Below are positions 9,778-17,202 of a DNA stretch of 64,000 nt, piece by piece. The notes beneath the pieces are model-generated. The model saw only the letters and a program-made list of their open reading frames with translations, was not told the origin of the DNA and made no database searches. Each line of letters opens with the position of its first letter. Positions within the stretch are counted from its first letter, which is position 1. Source of the DNA: Bacteroides reticulotermitis JCM 10512 (GTDB taxonomy: Bacteria > Bacteroidota > Bacteroidia > Bacteroidales > Bacteroidaceae). The position numbers and the translations under genes were made by a program. The stretch lies in contig NZ_BAIV01000024.1 in NCBI RefSeq assembly GCF_000517545.1, positions 1 through 64,000 on the forward strand. Direction: 5' to 3'.

Positions 9778-11277
9778 ATGAAAAAATATAAATTGGTTTT
9801 GCTGGCTTTCTTATCCGTATGCGTGTATTGTGCATGCGTAGAGGATAAAGGGAATTACGATTACATTGAATTGAACGATATGACGATTCAGCCGCTTGAG
9901 AAGAAATATACGGTTGAACTATTTTCTCAAGTAAAGATAGCTCCGGAAATAACGTTGAAAACGGGAACCTTCAATCCGGATAATTATACATATCTATGGA
10001 TGCTGTACACAATATTCAGTGATCCGTTTACTGCCGATACCCTGTCTCTGGAAAAAGATCTGGATATTGAAATAAGTGCTCTTCCTAGGGACTATCAGTT
10101 GCACTATCAAGTGAAGGACAAAGAAACCGGATTGATCTGTACGCAAACAACCGAATTTACAGTGATCAACTCTTTTTCAATGGGTTTGATGGCATTAAGC
10201 CGGGTGAATGATGACGCTAATCTGACTTTTATTAATGTATTGGATCAGATAACTGAGGACGCATACGAGAAAATAAACGGAGAAATTGCCGGTAAGAATC
10301 CGAAGGGTCTCCGTCTTATTGGCGACGGTATGTTATCGGACGCTAATCCAACGGTTGTGATCATGACAGATGACGAGCGTGGAGGAACCGTAATTAATTC
10401 GCGGGATTTGGTGTCTATTATGGATTTTAGTGAAATGTTCTATTTTAAACTGGAGACTGTTAAGCCACAGGTGTTTATGAAAAACGAGTTTGCAATTATT
10501 GAATTTGTAATCAATGACGGAGGTATTTATAAACGTGACGTAATGGGTAATGGATTCTATCCTAAATACGGGGTAAAGCTGAAAGGGGACTACGAGTACA
10601 TGGCTCCTTTTGAATTTCATGACATGTCTGTGGCTTACTTCTACGATCAGGTTAAGCAACGATTTATGTATATGCCAGGACCTATGCAAGGAAACTCTGT
10701 TATTGAGTTGAATGATATAGCTACTGAGGAACCCAATCCCGAAGATCCCGGTAAAGTTGTTATCGGAGCGTTTAACCCCAATGATGTCGGATTACACATG
10801 CTATGGGGCGGTTTGTTTGGACAGGACTATGCTAAAAAATATGGACGTGCTGTTATGGAGGATGAGGAAGGAGAACGATATCTGTTGTCATTTGAGGCTA
10901 TTCCCGGGCCTGATTTTATGCCGCTTCATAAATTCCATGTCTCAACTGAAGGGATTAAAGAAGCAAAGACGTTCACCACTTCGCAAAATGGAACGTTTTT
11001 GTATTATGCTTATAAGAATAAGATTGTATGCGTGAGCTTTAGTTCCGGCATGGTGGTTAATACCTATGAATTTGCCGACGGACAGCGGGTAGACTATGTA
11101 GAATGTGACCAGAAGAATAATATTAATCATCTCTGGGTAGGGGTGAGCGATGGATCGAAGGCTAAACAATCGGGTTCCATTGTAATTATGGACATGAGTA
11201 CGGATGGCTCTTTGAAGGAGGTTACACGCTATGAAAATGTATGTGGCCAGATCGTAGATTTTGAATACAAAGAATAG
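9778..11277 (+). CDS. PKD-like family lipoprotein
   Basis: A 499-residue lipoprotein with a signal peptide and lipobox (V-C-V-Y-C-A-C, then V-E-D-K-G-N-Y-D-Y). The K-G-N-Y-D-Y start of the mature protein and the immunoglobulin/PKD-like first 130 residues match the PKD-like lipoproteins found at the end of susCD-DUF4843 operons. The rest looks like a beta-propeller-style surface domain. Two in-frame ATGs (9772, 9778) are equivalent; 9778 gives the standard M-K-K-Y-K start. It is the last gene before the terminator at 11334. Likely a surface glycan- or peptide-binding accessory, substrate unknown. Confidence 0.75.
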   Translation: MKKYKLVLLAFLSVCVYCACVEDKGNYDYIELNDMTIQPLEKKYTVELFSQVKIAPEITLKTGTFNPDNYTYLWMLYTIFSDPFTADTLSLEKDLDIEISALPRDYQLHYQVKDKETGLICTQTTEFTVINSFSMGLMALSRVNDDANLTFINVLDQITEDAYEKINGEIAGKNPKGLRLIGDGMLSDANPTVVIMTDDERGGTVINSRDLVSIMDFSEMFYFKLETVKPQVFMKNEFAIIEFVINDGGIYKRDVMGNGFYPKYGVKLKGDYEYMAPFEFHDMSVAYFYDQVKQRFMYMPGPMQGNSVIELNDIATEEPNPEDPGKVVIGAFNPNDVGLHMLWGGLFGQDYAKKYGRAVMEDEEGERYLLSFEAIPGPDFMPLHKFHVSTEGIKEAKTFTTSQNGTFLYYAYKNKIVCVSFSSGMVVNTYEFADGQRVDYVECDQKNNINHLWVGVSDGSKAKQSGSIVIMDMSTDGSLKEVTRYENVCGQIVDFEYKE

Positions 11278-11333
11278 CTTATAACTCTATACAACTATCT
11301 CTCTTTTTAATTGGTTTATTTATGGTTTGAGCG

Positions 11334-11369
11334 AATCCCTCCTGTCCGATGTGTTGGACGGGAGGGATT
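11334..11369 (+). terminator. terminator of the susCD operon
   Basis: A 14-bp stem with one G-T wobble (AATCCCTCCTGTCC at 11334-11347, complement at 11356-11369) and an 8-base loop, 57 bp after the last operon gene and followed by a T/A-rich stretch. Confidence 0.8.
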
Positions 11370-11559
11370 TATAATTAGGAGGTGTGCTCACACGCTCCGA
11401 TTGGGCTGTTTGAACGTTCTTCGTCACTTCAGGTGCAAGCCTGTTTTCTCAAAGAGATAATTCCGTAGGATAACAAAAACCACCGGATATTTACAAGTAT
11501 AACCCCTATTTTCTATCGTTCTTCTCCGCTAGTTTTAGTCATTTCAGTAGCCAATGCGA

Positions 11560-11647
11560 TTTCGTTCGACCCGGGTGTTTGTTTCGTTCCACCCCGGTGT
11601 ACCTTTCGTTCGACCTGGGTGTTTGTTTCGTTCGACCCGGGTGGAAC
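11560..11647. repeat. tandem array of four 22-bp dyad units
   Basis: Four head-to-tail units of exactly 22 bp (11560-11581, 11582-11603, 11604-11625, 11626-11647). Each begins TTTCGTTC and carries a central dyad such as GACCCGGGTG or CACCCCGGTG. The last unit with its right flank is an almost perfect palindrome around CCCGGG. The array lies between the susCD operon terminator and the convergent lipoprotein gene. The rest of 11370-11784 shows nothing else recognisable. It has the same 22-bp period and YAC/CAY-N4-GTG core as arrays at 27073 and 48719. Confidence 0.85.
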
Positions 11648-11784
11648 GAATTGGAATTTGCAGTCCGCCTCATAGATACTGGCTGTTATTTTTTCTTTCC
11701 AACCCTATAATTAGCTAGATGTCTGATAACTACAGGACTAAACGAAAGCTAATTTGCGCGAAGAGCCTGTTTTAATCGGGCGGG

Positions 11785-12624
11785 TTATTTCTCTTGACTC
11801 TTCTCGAGGGCATTCCGTTCGGTCTTCTTATTCACAAAACCGATTTTCAAGTTGGCAGCTTCTTGTTCTTTTTTAATTTGCTCGATAGCGGAAAGTATCT
11901 GAGCCAGTTCGTATACACTGGCAGCTGCCAATCGGTCGGTTGGACTCATGGTTGTATTGAACTTACGTTCGCCAAGATATTCCACGCGAATGTTTTTATC
12001 TTTGTTGCTACTGATAAAGCTAATCACATTACCGTCTTCGCCCAGTTTATAATCGGCTTTCTCGATCTTCTCGCTTCCGTCGGTTGTCTCGTAGCTGTCT
12101 TTGGAAGCAGGTGTCTCGGCAAAGCTTCCGTCGGGAAGAATCACTTTCACGCTGGTATGATGAATGTTGCTTCCACCGCAGTAGACGGAGGTCATGCTCA
12201 TGATGCCTTGTTCGCTGACTTGGAAGCGGAGGTATGAGCGATGCATATTCTTTTCAATGGTTTGTGTAGGCCAGAGATAGTTACCTACGTTTTGGTATTC
12301 GGCATTTTTCTCTAACGTATACTTGCTTTTTATCGCTTCAAACTCTTGTTGTTTGGCTAGAAGTGCACTGTCGAGATAGGTCAATGTTTGCTGTTGAGCC
12401 TTCAACTCGACCTGTAACATCAACTCCTGACCGGCTTTGCGGGCTTCAAAAGCTTTGGGATACAGCGTCTTAATACTGTCTATTTGTAACTTTGCTTCAG
12501 CATAGTCGCCACGTTCATAAGCTGCGCGGGCAACATCCAGCTTTTCGCCGGCTTTCTTCTCGATGCTGTTTCCACAGGCTCCCAGCACCAGTGTGCCGCA
12601 AAGGAGGATAATCAGTCTTTTCAT
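11785..12624 (-). CDS. conserved lipoprotein, function unknown
   Basis: A 279-residue predicted lipoprotein: M-K-R-L-I-I-L-L-C-G-T-L-V-L-G-A-C-G gives a clear lipobox. The N-terminal quarter is helical and TPR-like (A-R-A-A-Y-E-R-G-D-Y-A-E-A-K), followed by a helical segment with coiled-coil character (about 80-115). A beta-rich middle and a helical, charged tail complete it. ATG at 12624 is chosen; ATG at 12630 (M-Q-M) is also possible, and the open frame further upstream is unlike a signal peptide. A -7 box TATTTTTG lies at 12672-12679 on this strand, divergent from the CCA-adding enzyme gene. I do not recognise a named family. Confidence 0.75.
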   Translation of the reverse strand: MKRLIILLCGTLVLGACGNSIEKKAGEKLDVARAAYERGDYAEAKLQIDSIKTLYPKAFEARKAGQELMLQVELKAQQQTLTYLDSALLAKQQEFEAIKSKYTLEKNAEYQNVGNYLWPTQTIEKNMHRSYLRFQVSEQGIMSMTSVYCGGSNIHHTSVKVILPDGSFAETPASKDSYETTDGSEKIEKADYKLGEDGNVISFISSNKDKNIRVEYLGERKFNTTMSPTDRLAAASVYELAQILSAIEQIKKEQEAANLKIGFVNKKTERNALEKSQEK

Positions 12625-12671
12625 CTGCATATTGTTCTTGTTGTTAAAGGGGTAAACCAAAATAACCTTGG

Positions 12672-12679
12672 CAAAAATA
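12672..12679 (-). promoter_or_regulatory. -7 box TATTTTTG for the lipoprotein gene
   Basis: TAnnTTTG match about 48 bp before the start at 12624, back to back with the promoter of the CCA-adding enzyme gene. Confidence 0.45.
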
Positions 12680-12699
12680 CAAATAATATCCCTTTTTTG

Positions 12700-12707
12700 T
12701 ACCTTTG
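12700..12707 (+). promoter_or_regulatory. -7 box TACCTTTG for the cca gene
   Basis: Exact TAnnTTTG match 29 bp before the ATG at 12736. It lies upstream of the chosen start but overlaps the longer open frame from 12697, which supports the shorter protein. Confidence 0.6.
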
Positions 12708-12735
12708 CCCCTTTAAAACTTCTAATTTGTACAGA

Positions 12736-14181
12736 ATGATTGAGTTGACTCAGGAGGAATTGAAGCAGCAATTTAGCGAACCGATCTTTACACAGATCTC
12801 CGAAACAGCCGATGCACTTGGACTAGAGTGCTATGTTGTAGGCGGTTATGTACGCGATATATTTCTGCAACGTCCCTCTAAAGATATAGATGTGGTGGTA
12901 GTCGGTAGTGGAATTGCGATGGCAGAAGCGTTGGGCAAGCGTCTCGGACGAGGAGCTAATGTTTCTGTTTTCAAGAACTTCGGCACGGCACAGGTCAAAT
13001 ATAAAGGAACGGAGGTTGAATTTGTTGGAGCTCGTAAAGAATCTTATCAACGGGACTCTCGTAAACCGATTGTGGAAGACGGAACGCTGGAAGATGATCA
13101 GAATCGCCGTGACTTCACCATCAACGCACTAGCCGTTTGTTTGAATAAAGCACGTTTCGGTGAGTTGATCGATCCGTTTAACGGGATGGCGGATATGAAA
13201 GAGAAGAACATCCGTACACCTCTCGATCCTGACATTACCTTTAGCGACGATCCATTGCGCATGATGCGTTGCATTCGGTTTGCTACGCAACTGGGATTCT
13301 ATATTGATGATGATACGTTCGATTCGCTCCGACGTAATGTGGAACGAATCAAGATCATTTCTCAAGAGCGCATTGCCGATGAACTGAATAAGATCATCCT
13401 TTCGCCTATTCCTTCAAAAGGCTTTGTTGAGCTTGAACGGAGTGGCTTGTTGCCGCTTATCTTTCCTGAATTGGCTGCTATGCAAGGGGTGGACACGCGT
13501 AACGGACGGGCGCATAAGGATAATTTCTATCATACGTTGGAGGTGCTCGACAATATCAGCAAACATACGGATAATCTTTGGTTGCGTTGGTCGGCATTGT
13601 TGCACGACATTGCCAAACCTGTGACGAAGCGCTGGGAACCCAGAGCGGGGTGGACCTTCCACAATCATAACTTTATCGGTGAACGGATGGTGCCTACTAT
13701 CTTCCGGAGTATGAAGCTTCCCATGAACGAGAAGATGAAGTATGTACAGAAGATGGTAGGGTTGCATATGCGCCCCATTGCCATTGCCGACGATGTGGTG
13801 ACTGATTCGGCCGTACGCAGGCTGCTTTTTGAAGCGGGTGATGATATTGATGACTTGATGACGCTTTGCGAAGCGGATATCACATCGAAGAATACTGAAC
13901 GCAAACAACGCTTCTTGAACAACTTCCAACTGGTTCGCCAGAAGTTGAAGGACTTGGAGGAGAAAGATCGTGTCCGTAACTTCCAACCTCCTGTGAGTGG
14001 AGAAGAAATAATGAAGGTTTTCGGCTTGCATCCCTGTCAGGAGGTGGGCTCGTTGAAGAGTGCGATAAAGGATGCGATCCTGGATGGTGTTATCCCCAAC
14101 GAATATGAGGCGGCTTATGCCTTTATGTTGGAGAGAGCGGCTAAGATGGGCTTGAAGCAGGTTGAGGAAACGAAAGAATAA
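12736..14181 (+). CDS. CCA tRNA nucleotidyltransferase with HD domain
   Basis: A 481-residue class II nucleotidyltransferase that adds or repairs the 3'-terminal CCA of tRNA in the cytoplasm. The head domain carries V-V-G-G-Y-V-R-D (about residues 36-43) and the metal-binding D-I-D-V-V of the polymerase-beta superfamily. The R-R-D-F-T-I-N-A-L and D-P-L-R-M-M-R motifs for nucleotide selection follow. The C-terminal half contains an HD phosphohydrolase-like domain (L-L-H-D-I-A-K-P, H-N-H at about 275-310). Poly(A) polymerases share the fold, but the HD-bearing Bacteroidetes form is normally annotated as the CCA enzyme. It is a single-gene unit between a divergent promoter and a bidirectional terminator. 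Confidence 0.9.
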   Translation: MIELTQEELKQQFSEPIFTQISETADALGLECYVVGGYVRDIFLQRPSKDIDVVVVGSGIAMAEALGKRLGRGANVSVFKNFGTAQVKYKGTEVEFVGARKESYQRDSRKPIVEDGTLEDDQNRRDFTINALAVCLNKARFGELIDPFNGMADMKEKNIRTPLDPDITFSDDPLRMMRCIRFATQLGFYIDDDTFDSLRRNVERIKIISQERIADELNKIILSPIPSKGFVELERSGLLPLIFPELAAMQGVDTRNGRAHKDNFYHTLEVLDNISKHTDNLWLRWSALLHDIAKPVTKRWEPRAGWTFHNHNFIGERMVPTIFRSMKLPMNEKMKYVQKMVGLHMRPIAIADDVVTDSAVRRLLFEAGDDIDDLMTLCEADITSKNTERKQRFLNNFQLVRQKLKDLEEKDRVRNFQPPVSGEEIMKVFGLHPCQEVGSLKSAIKDAILDGVIPNEYEAAYAFMLERAAKMGLKQVEETKE

Positions 14182-14228
14182 AGAGGTGCTTGACGCTGCC
14201 AATAGGCGTTGAAGTATGCCGAGAATAA

Positions 14229-14288
14229 AAGAAGTACTTATTGTTTGCTAACCAACTTCTGCTGGTAGGAAAACAATAAGTACTTCTT
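14229..14288. terminator. bidirectional terminator between convergent genes
   Basis: A perfect 18-bp inverted repeat: 14229-14246 (AAGAAGTACTTATTGTTT) and 14271-14288, with a 24-base loop. It lies between the convergent cca and M24 peptidase genes. Confidence 0.85.
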
Positions 14289-14314
14289 ATTTCTATACTT
14301 CTGTTAGCGAAGTG

Positions 14315-15478
14315 TTATGCCAGTTCGATAATCTCTTCTTCGCAGTGAGTTAGCTTTTCAGCACCTTCGTTGGTTACGACCCAGGTGTTTTCGATTCCCA
14401 CAGGGCCTACTCCCGGCAGTACGATCTTGGGTTCGAGAGCGAATACCATTCCCGGTTCCAGTTCTTGTTTGACGCGAGGGGCTAATACCGGTGCTTCATT
14501 GATTTCGAGACCGATACCGTGGCCGATAAATTTGGCTTGTTGTCCGATACCCATAAACTTATCGGCAAATCCGGCTTGTGTAGCTATTTCGATAGCTGCG
14601 TTGTAAAGTACTTCACAAGGAGTTCCGGGGTTAGCGAGCGAGGCTACCTTATCCTGTATGTCCAGACAGACTTGATGAGCCCTATAGGCTTCTTCACTCA
14701 GTTTGCCAATGGAGAATACGCGACTCATGTCACCCATATAGCCGTTGAAGTTACCTCCCAGATCGACCATTACACTTTGACCTTCTCTCAACGGAGTTTT
14801 ATTGGCTCCACCGGGTAGGGCAGGATCAAGTCCTTCGCCACCCAAAGCGAAGTCGTACGGAGAGGGATACGAGGCATTGTCACCCGTAAGTATGCTTCCC
14901 ATGAAGATCTCCATGCTGCGTCCAAATACACGGAAGATTCCTAAGTTGCCTTGCAGGCGCATTAAGCGTTCGACCTCAATCGAGAATTCAATATCGGACA
15001 TTCCCGGACGATAAACAGAGGGTATCTGCTCGTATGCTTTGGCGTGCGATACACTGGAGCGACGGAGCATTTCTACTTCAATATCTGTTTTCACGCTACG
15101 TGCCTGACGAATCAACGGAGTTCCGTTTACAACTTCTGTATCGGGGAATAATTGAGCCAAGCGGCAATATTCCGTATAAGGAAGTTCGTCACCTTCCAAC
15201 ATCAGTTTGGTTGGAACAGGCAGATCGTTCTCTTTCAGTAAATCAAGGATCTGTTCGGGTTTCCGAATGGGGAAAGCGCGTTCTCCGGTGATGTTATTGG
15301 GACGTTTGAAGAACAATACTGCCGGTGAGTGCAGGGGGAGATAAAGATATCCGCTGACTACTTGTCCATAGGTGTATATTAGGTTAGCATTACAAGTGAT
15401 GAGCGCGGCATCTATGCCCTGCGCAGACATCAGGCTGCGAATCTTGTCGCGGCGAAGCTTTAATTCGGGTTGTAACAT
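14315..15478 (-). CDS. M24 family metallopeptidase (Xaa-Pro peptidase-like)
   Basis: A 387-residue pita-bread-fold aminopeptidase. The N-terminal creatinase-type domain spans about 1-140 and the catalytic domain about 150-385. The five metal ligands are visible: two Asp in M-V-D-L-G-G and G-D-M-S-R, His in G-H-G-I-G, Glu in L-E-P-K-I, and Glu in G-I-E-N-T. This fits cleavage of N-terminal residues before proline. It has no signal peptide, so the enzyme is cytoplasmic. A -7 box lies at 15527-15534. Its neighbours (GDH and prolyl oligopeptidase) fit a peptide/amino acid catabolism cluster. Exact substrate preference is not determinable here. Confidence 0.9.
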   Translation of the reverse strand: MLQPELKLRRDKIRSLMSAQGIDAALITCNANLIYTYGQVVSGYLYLPLHSPAVLFFKRPNNITGERAFPIRKPEQILDLLKENDLPVPTKLMLEGDELPYTEYCRLAQLFPDTEVVNGTPLIRQARSVKTDIEVEMLRRSSVSHAKAYEQIPSVYRPGMSDIEFSIEVERLMRLQGNLGIFRVFGRSMEIFMGSILTGDNASYPSPYDFALGGEGLDPALPGGANKTPLREGQSVMVDLGGNFNGYMGDMSRVFSIGKLSEEAYRAHQVCLDIQDKVASLANPGTPCEVLYNAAIEIATQAGFADKFMGIGQQAKFIGHGIGLEINEAPVLAPRVKQELEPGMVFALEPKIVLPGVGPVGIENTWVVTNEGAEKLTHCEEEIIELA

Positions 15479-15526
15479 GAGCGTATTCGAGTTTTAATAG
15501 TTGCAATTGTTTTTATTTTCATCGTG

Positions 15527-15534
15527 CAAAGGTA
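15527..15534 (-). promoter_or_regulatory. -7 box TACCTTTG for the M24 peptidase gene
   Basis: Exact TAnnTTTG match on the minus strand, about 49 bp before the start codon at 15478. Confidence 0.55.
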
Positions 15535-15645
15535 ATTAATTGAACTGAAAATAAGACCAAACTAAAAAAAATAGCACCACCCGCGTCCTATCACAGGGAG
15601 CGAGTGATGCAAACCACAAATACAAATACAACTAAACAAAGTTAT

Positions 15646-16981
15646 TTAGATAATGCCTTGCCCGATCATAGCTTGAGCTACTTTCATGAATCCGGCTATA
15701 TTGGCACCTTTCACATAATTGATGTATCCATCGGGCTCTGTACCGTATTTGGCGCATTGTGCGTGGATACCGTGCATAATTGTGTGAAGCTTTTCATCTA
15801 CTTCGGCGGCAACCCAGCTCAGGTGCATGGCATTCTGAGACATTTCGAGGCCGGAAGTCGCAACGCCACCCGCATTGACTGCTTTACCCGGCGCATACAT
15901 TACTTTATGTTCGATAAAGAGGTCGATAGCTTCAGGGGTACATCCCATATTGGATATCTCTCCAACACAGAGAACGTTGTTCTTTATCAGGCTTTCGGCA
16001 TCTTTTCCATCCAACTCGTTTTGTGTGGCGCAAGGCAGAGCGATATCGGCCACTACTTCCCAAGGATGTTTGTTGGCTACGAAGGTTGCTTCCGGATATT
16101 TCTCGGCATAAGGGCAACAATATCATTGCCCGAAGCCCGAAGTTCGAGCATATAGTCGATTTTTTCACCGCTAACGCCTTTCGGATCGTAGATATATCCG
16201 TCGGGACCGGAAATCGTAATGACCTTGGCACCTAGTTCAGTTGCTTTGGTCGCAGCTCCCCAAGCGACATTGCCGAAGCCGGAGAGGGCAACTGTCTTTC
16301 CTTTAATATCAATGCCTTTTGCTTGCAACATCTGATTGACAAAGTAGAGTCCTCCGAAACCGGTTGCTTCCGGACGGATAAGGGAACCGCCAAATTCCAA
16401 TCCCTTGCCTGTGAAGGTACCTGTGAATTCGCGTGTGAGCTTTTTGTACATACCGAACATATAACCGACTTCACGGCCACCTACTCCGATATCACCGGCA
16501 GGAATGTCCATGTCCGGTCCCAAATGACGCCACAGTTCGAGCATGAACGCTTGGCAGAAACGCATAATTTCAGCTTCGCTCTTACCACGGGGTGAGAAGT
16601 CGGAACCACCTTTTCCACCACCCATGGTAGGGTAGTCAATGCATTCTTGAATGTTTGCTCGAAACCGAGGAATTTAAGAATGGACAGGTTGACTGATGCG
16701 TGAAGACGGATACCGCCTTTGTAGGGGCCAATAGCGTTGTTGAACTGAACCCGATACCCAAGGTTGGTTTGTACTTCGCCTCGGTCGTCTACCCAGGTTA
16801 CCCGAAAGGTGAAGATGCGGTCGGGTTCTACCAGTCTTTCAATGATCTTGGCTTTCTCAAACTCAGGATGTTGATTGTATATGTCTTCGATTGAAAGAAG
16901 TACTTCTTTTACGGCTTGAAGGTACTCAGATTCGCCGGGGTGCTTAGCCTCTAGAGAGGTCATAATCTTTTGGATGTTCAT
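15646..16981 (-). CDS. gdhB: glutamate dehydrogenase, NAD-type, two frameshifts
   Basis: Hexameric glutamate dehydrogenase of about 445 residues after repair; it interconverts glutamate with 2-oxoglutarate plus ammonia. Family motifs include N-A-I-G-P-Y-K-G-G-I-R, the catalytic-Lys region P-M-G-G-G-K-G-G-S-D-F, and P-A-G-D-I-G-V-G-G-R-E. The nucleotide-binding loop reads G-F-G-N-V-A-W-G-A-A with T-I-S-G-P-D-G-Y-I-Y-D after the second strand, as in NAD-specific clostridial GDH, suggesting a catabolic NAD enzyme. Single-base losses break the frame at about 16626-16627 (GGG to GG before the M-G-G-G-K motif) and at 16112-16114 (GGGG to GGG). Both repair cleanly to family sequence. A -7 box is at 17033-17040. 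The gdhB symbol follows Bacteroides usage. Confidence 0.88.
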
Positions 16982-17032
16982 AATACGATGTGTTTAAAGG
17001 TTAGTTTTGATAAAACGTAAACTATCGTGCAG

Positions 17033-17040
17033 CAAATATA
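17033..17040 (-). promoter_or_regulatory. -7 box TATATTTG for the NAD-type GDH gene
   Basis: TAnnTTTG match on the minus strand about 52 bp before the start at 16981. Confidence 0.5.
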
Positions 17041-17125
17041 GGAAAAAATAATAAGAGCTATAATTTTTTATGCTTTTATTTTGCGGGAAAAGTGATAAAA
17101 TGTTAGCGAATGTTCGAGGAAAAGG

Positions 17126-17168
17126 AAGTCCCATCTTCCTTTGATCTGTCAAAAGGAGGATGGGACTT
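17126..17168 (-). terminator. terminator of the prolyl oligopeptidase gene
   Basis: A 17-bp stem (AAGTCCCATCTTCCTTT at 17126-17142 and AAAGGAGGATGGGACTT at 17152-17168, near perfect) lies 35 bp beyond the stop codon at 17203. Confidence 0.8.
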
Positions 17169-17202
17169 ATAATCGATTACAAAAAGTCAAAGTGGACTTC
17201 TC

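Noticed and set aside
11560-11647. CRISPR-like appearance of the 22-bp repeat arrays
   Set aside because: Units are contiguous without spacers and no cas genes are present; the arrays are tandem dyads.
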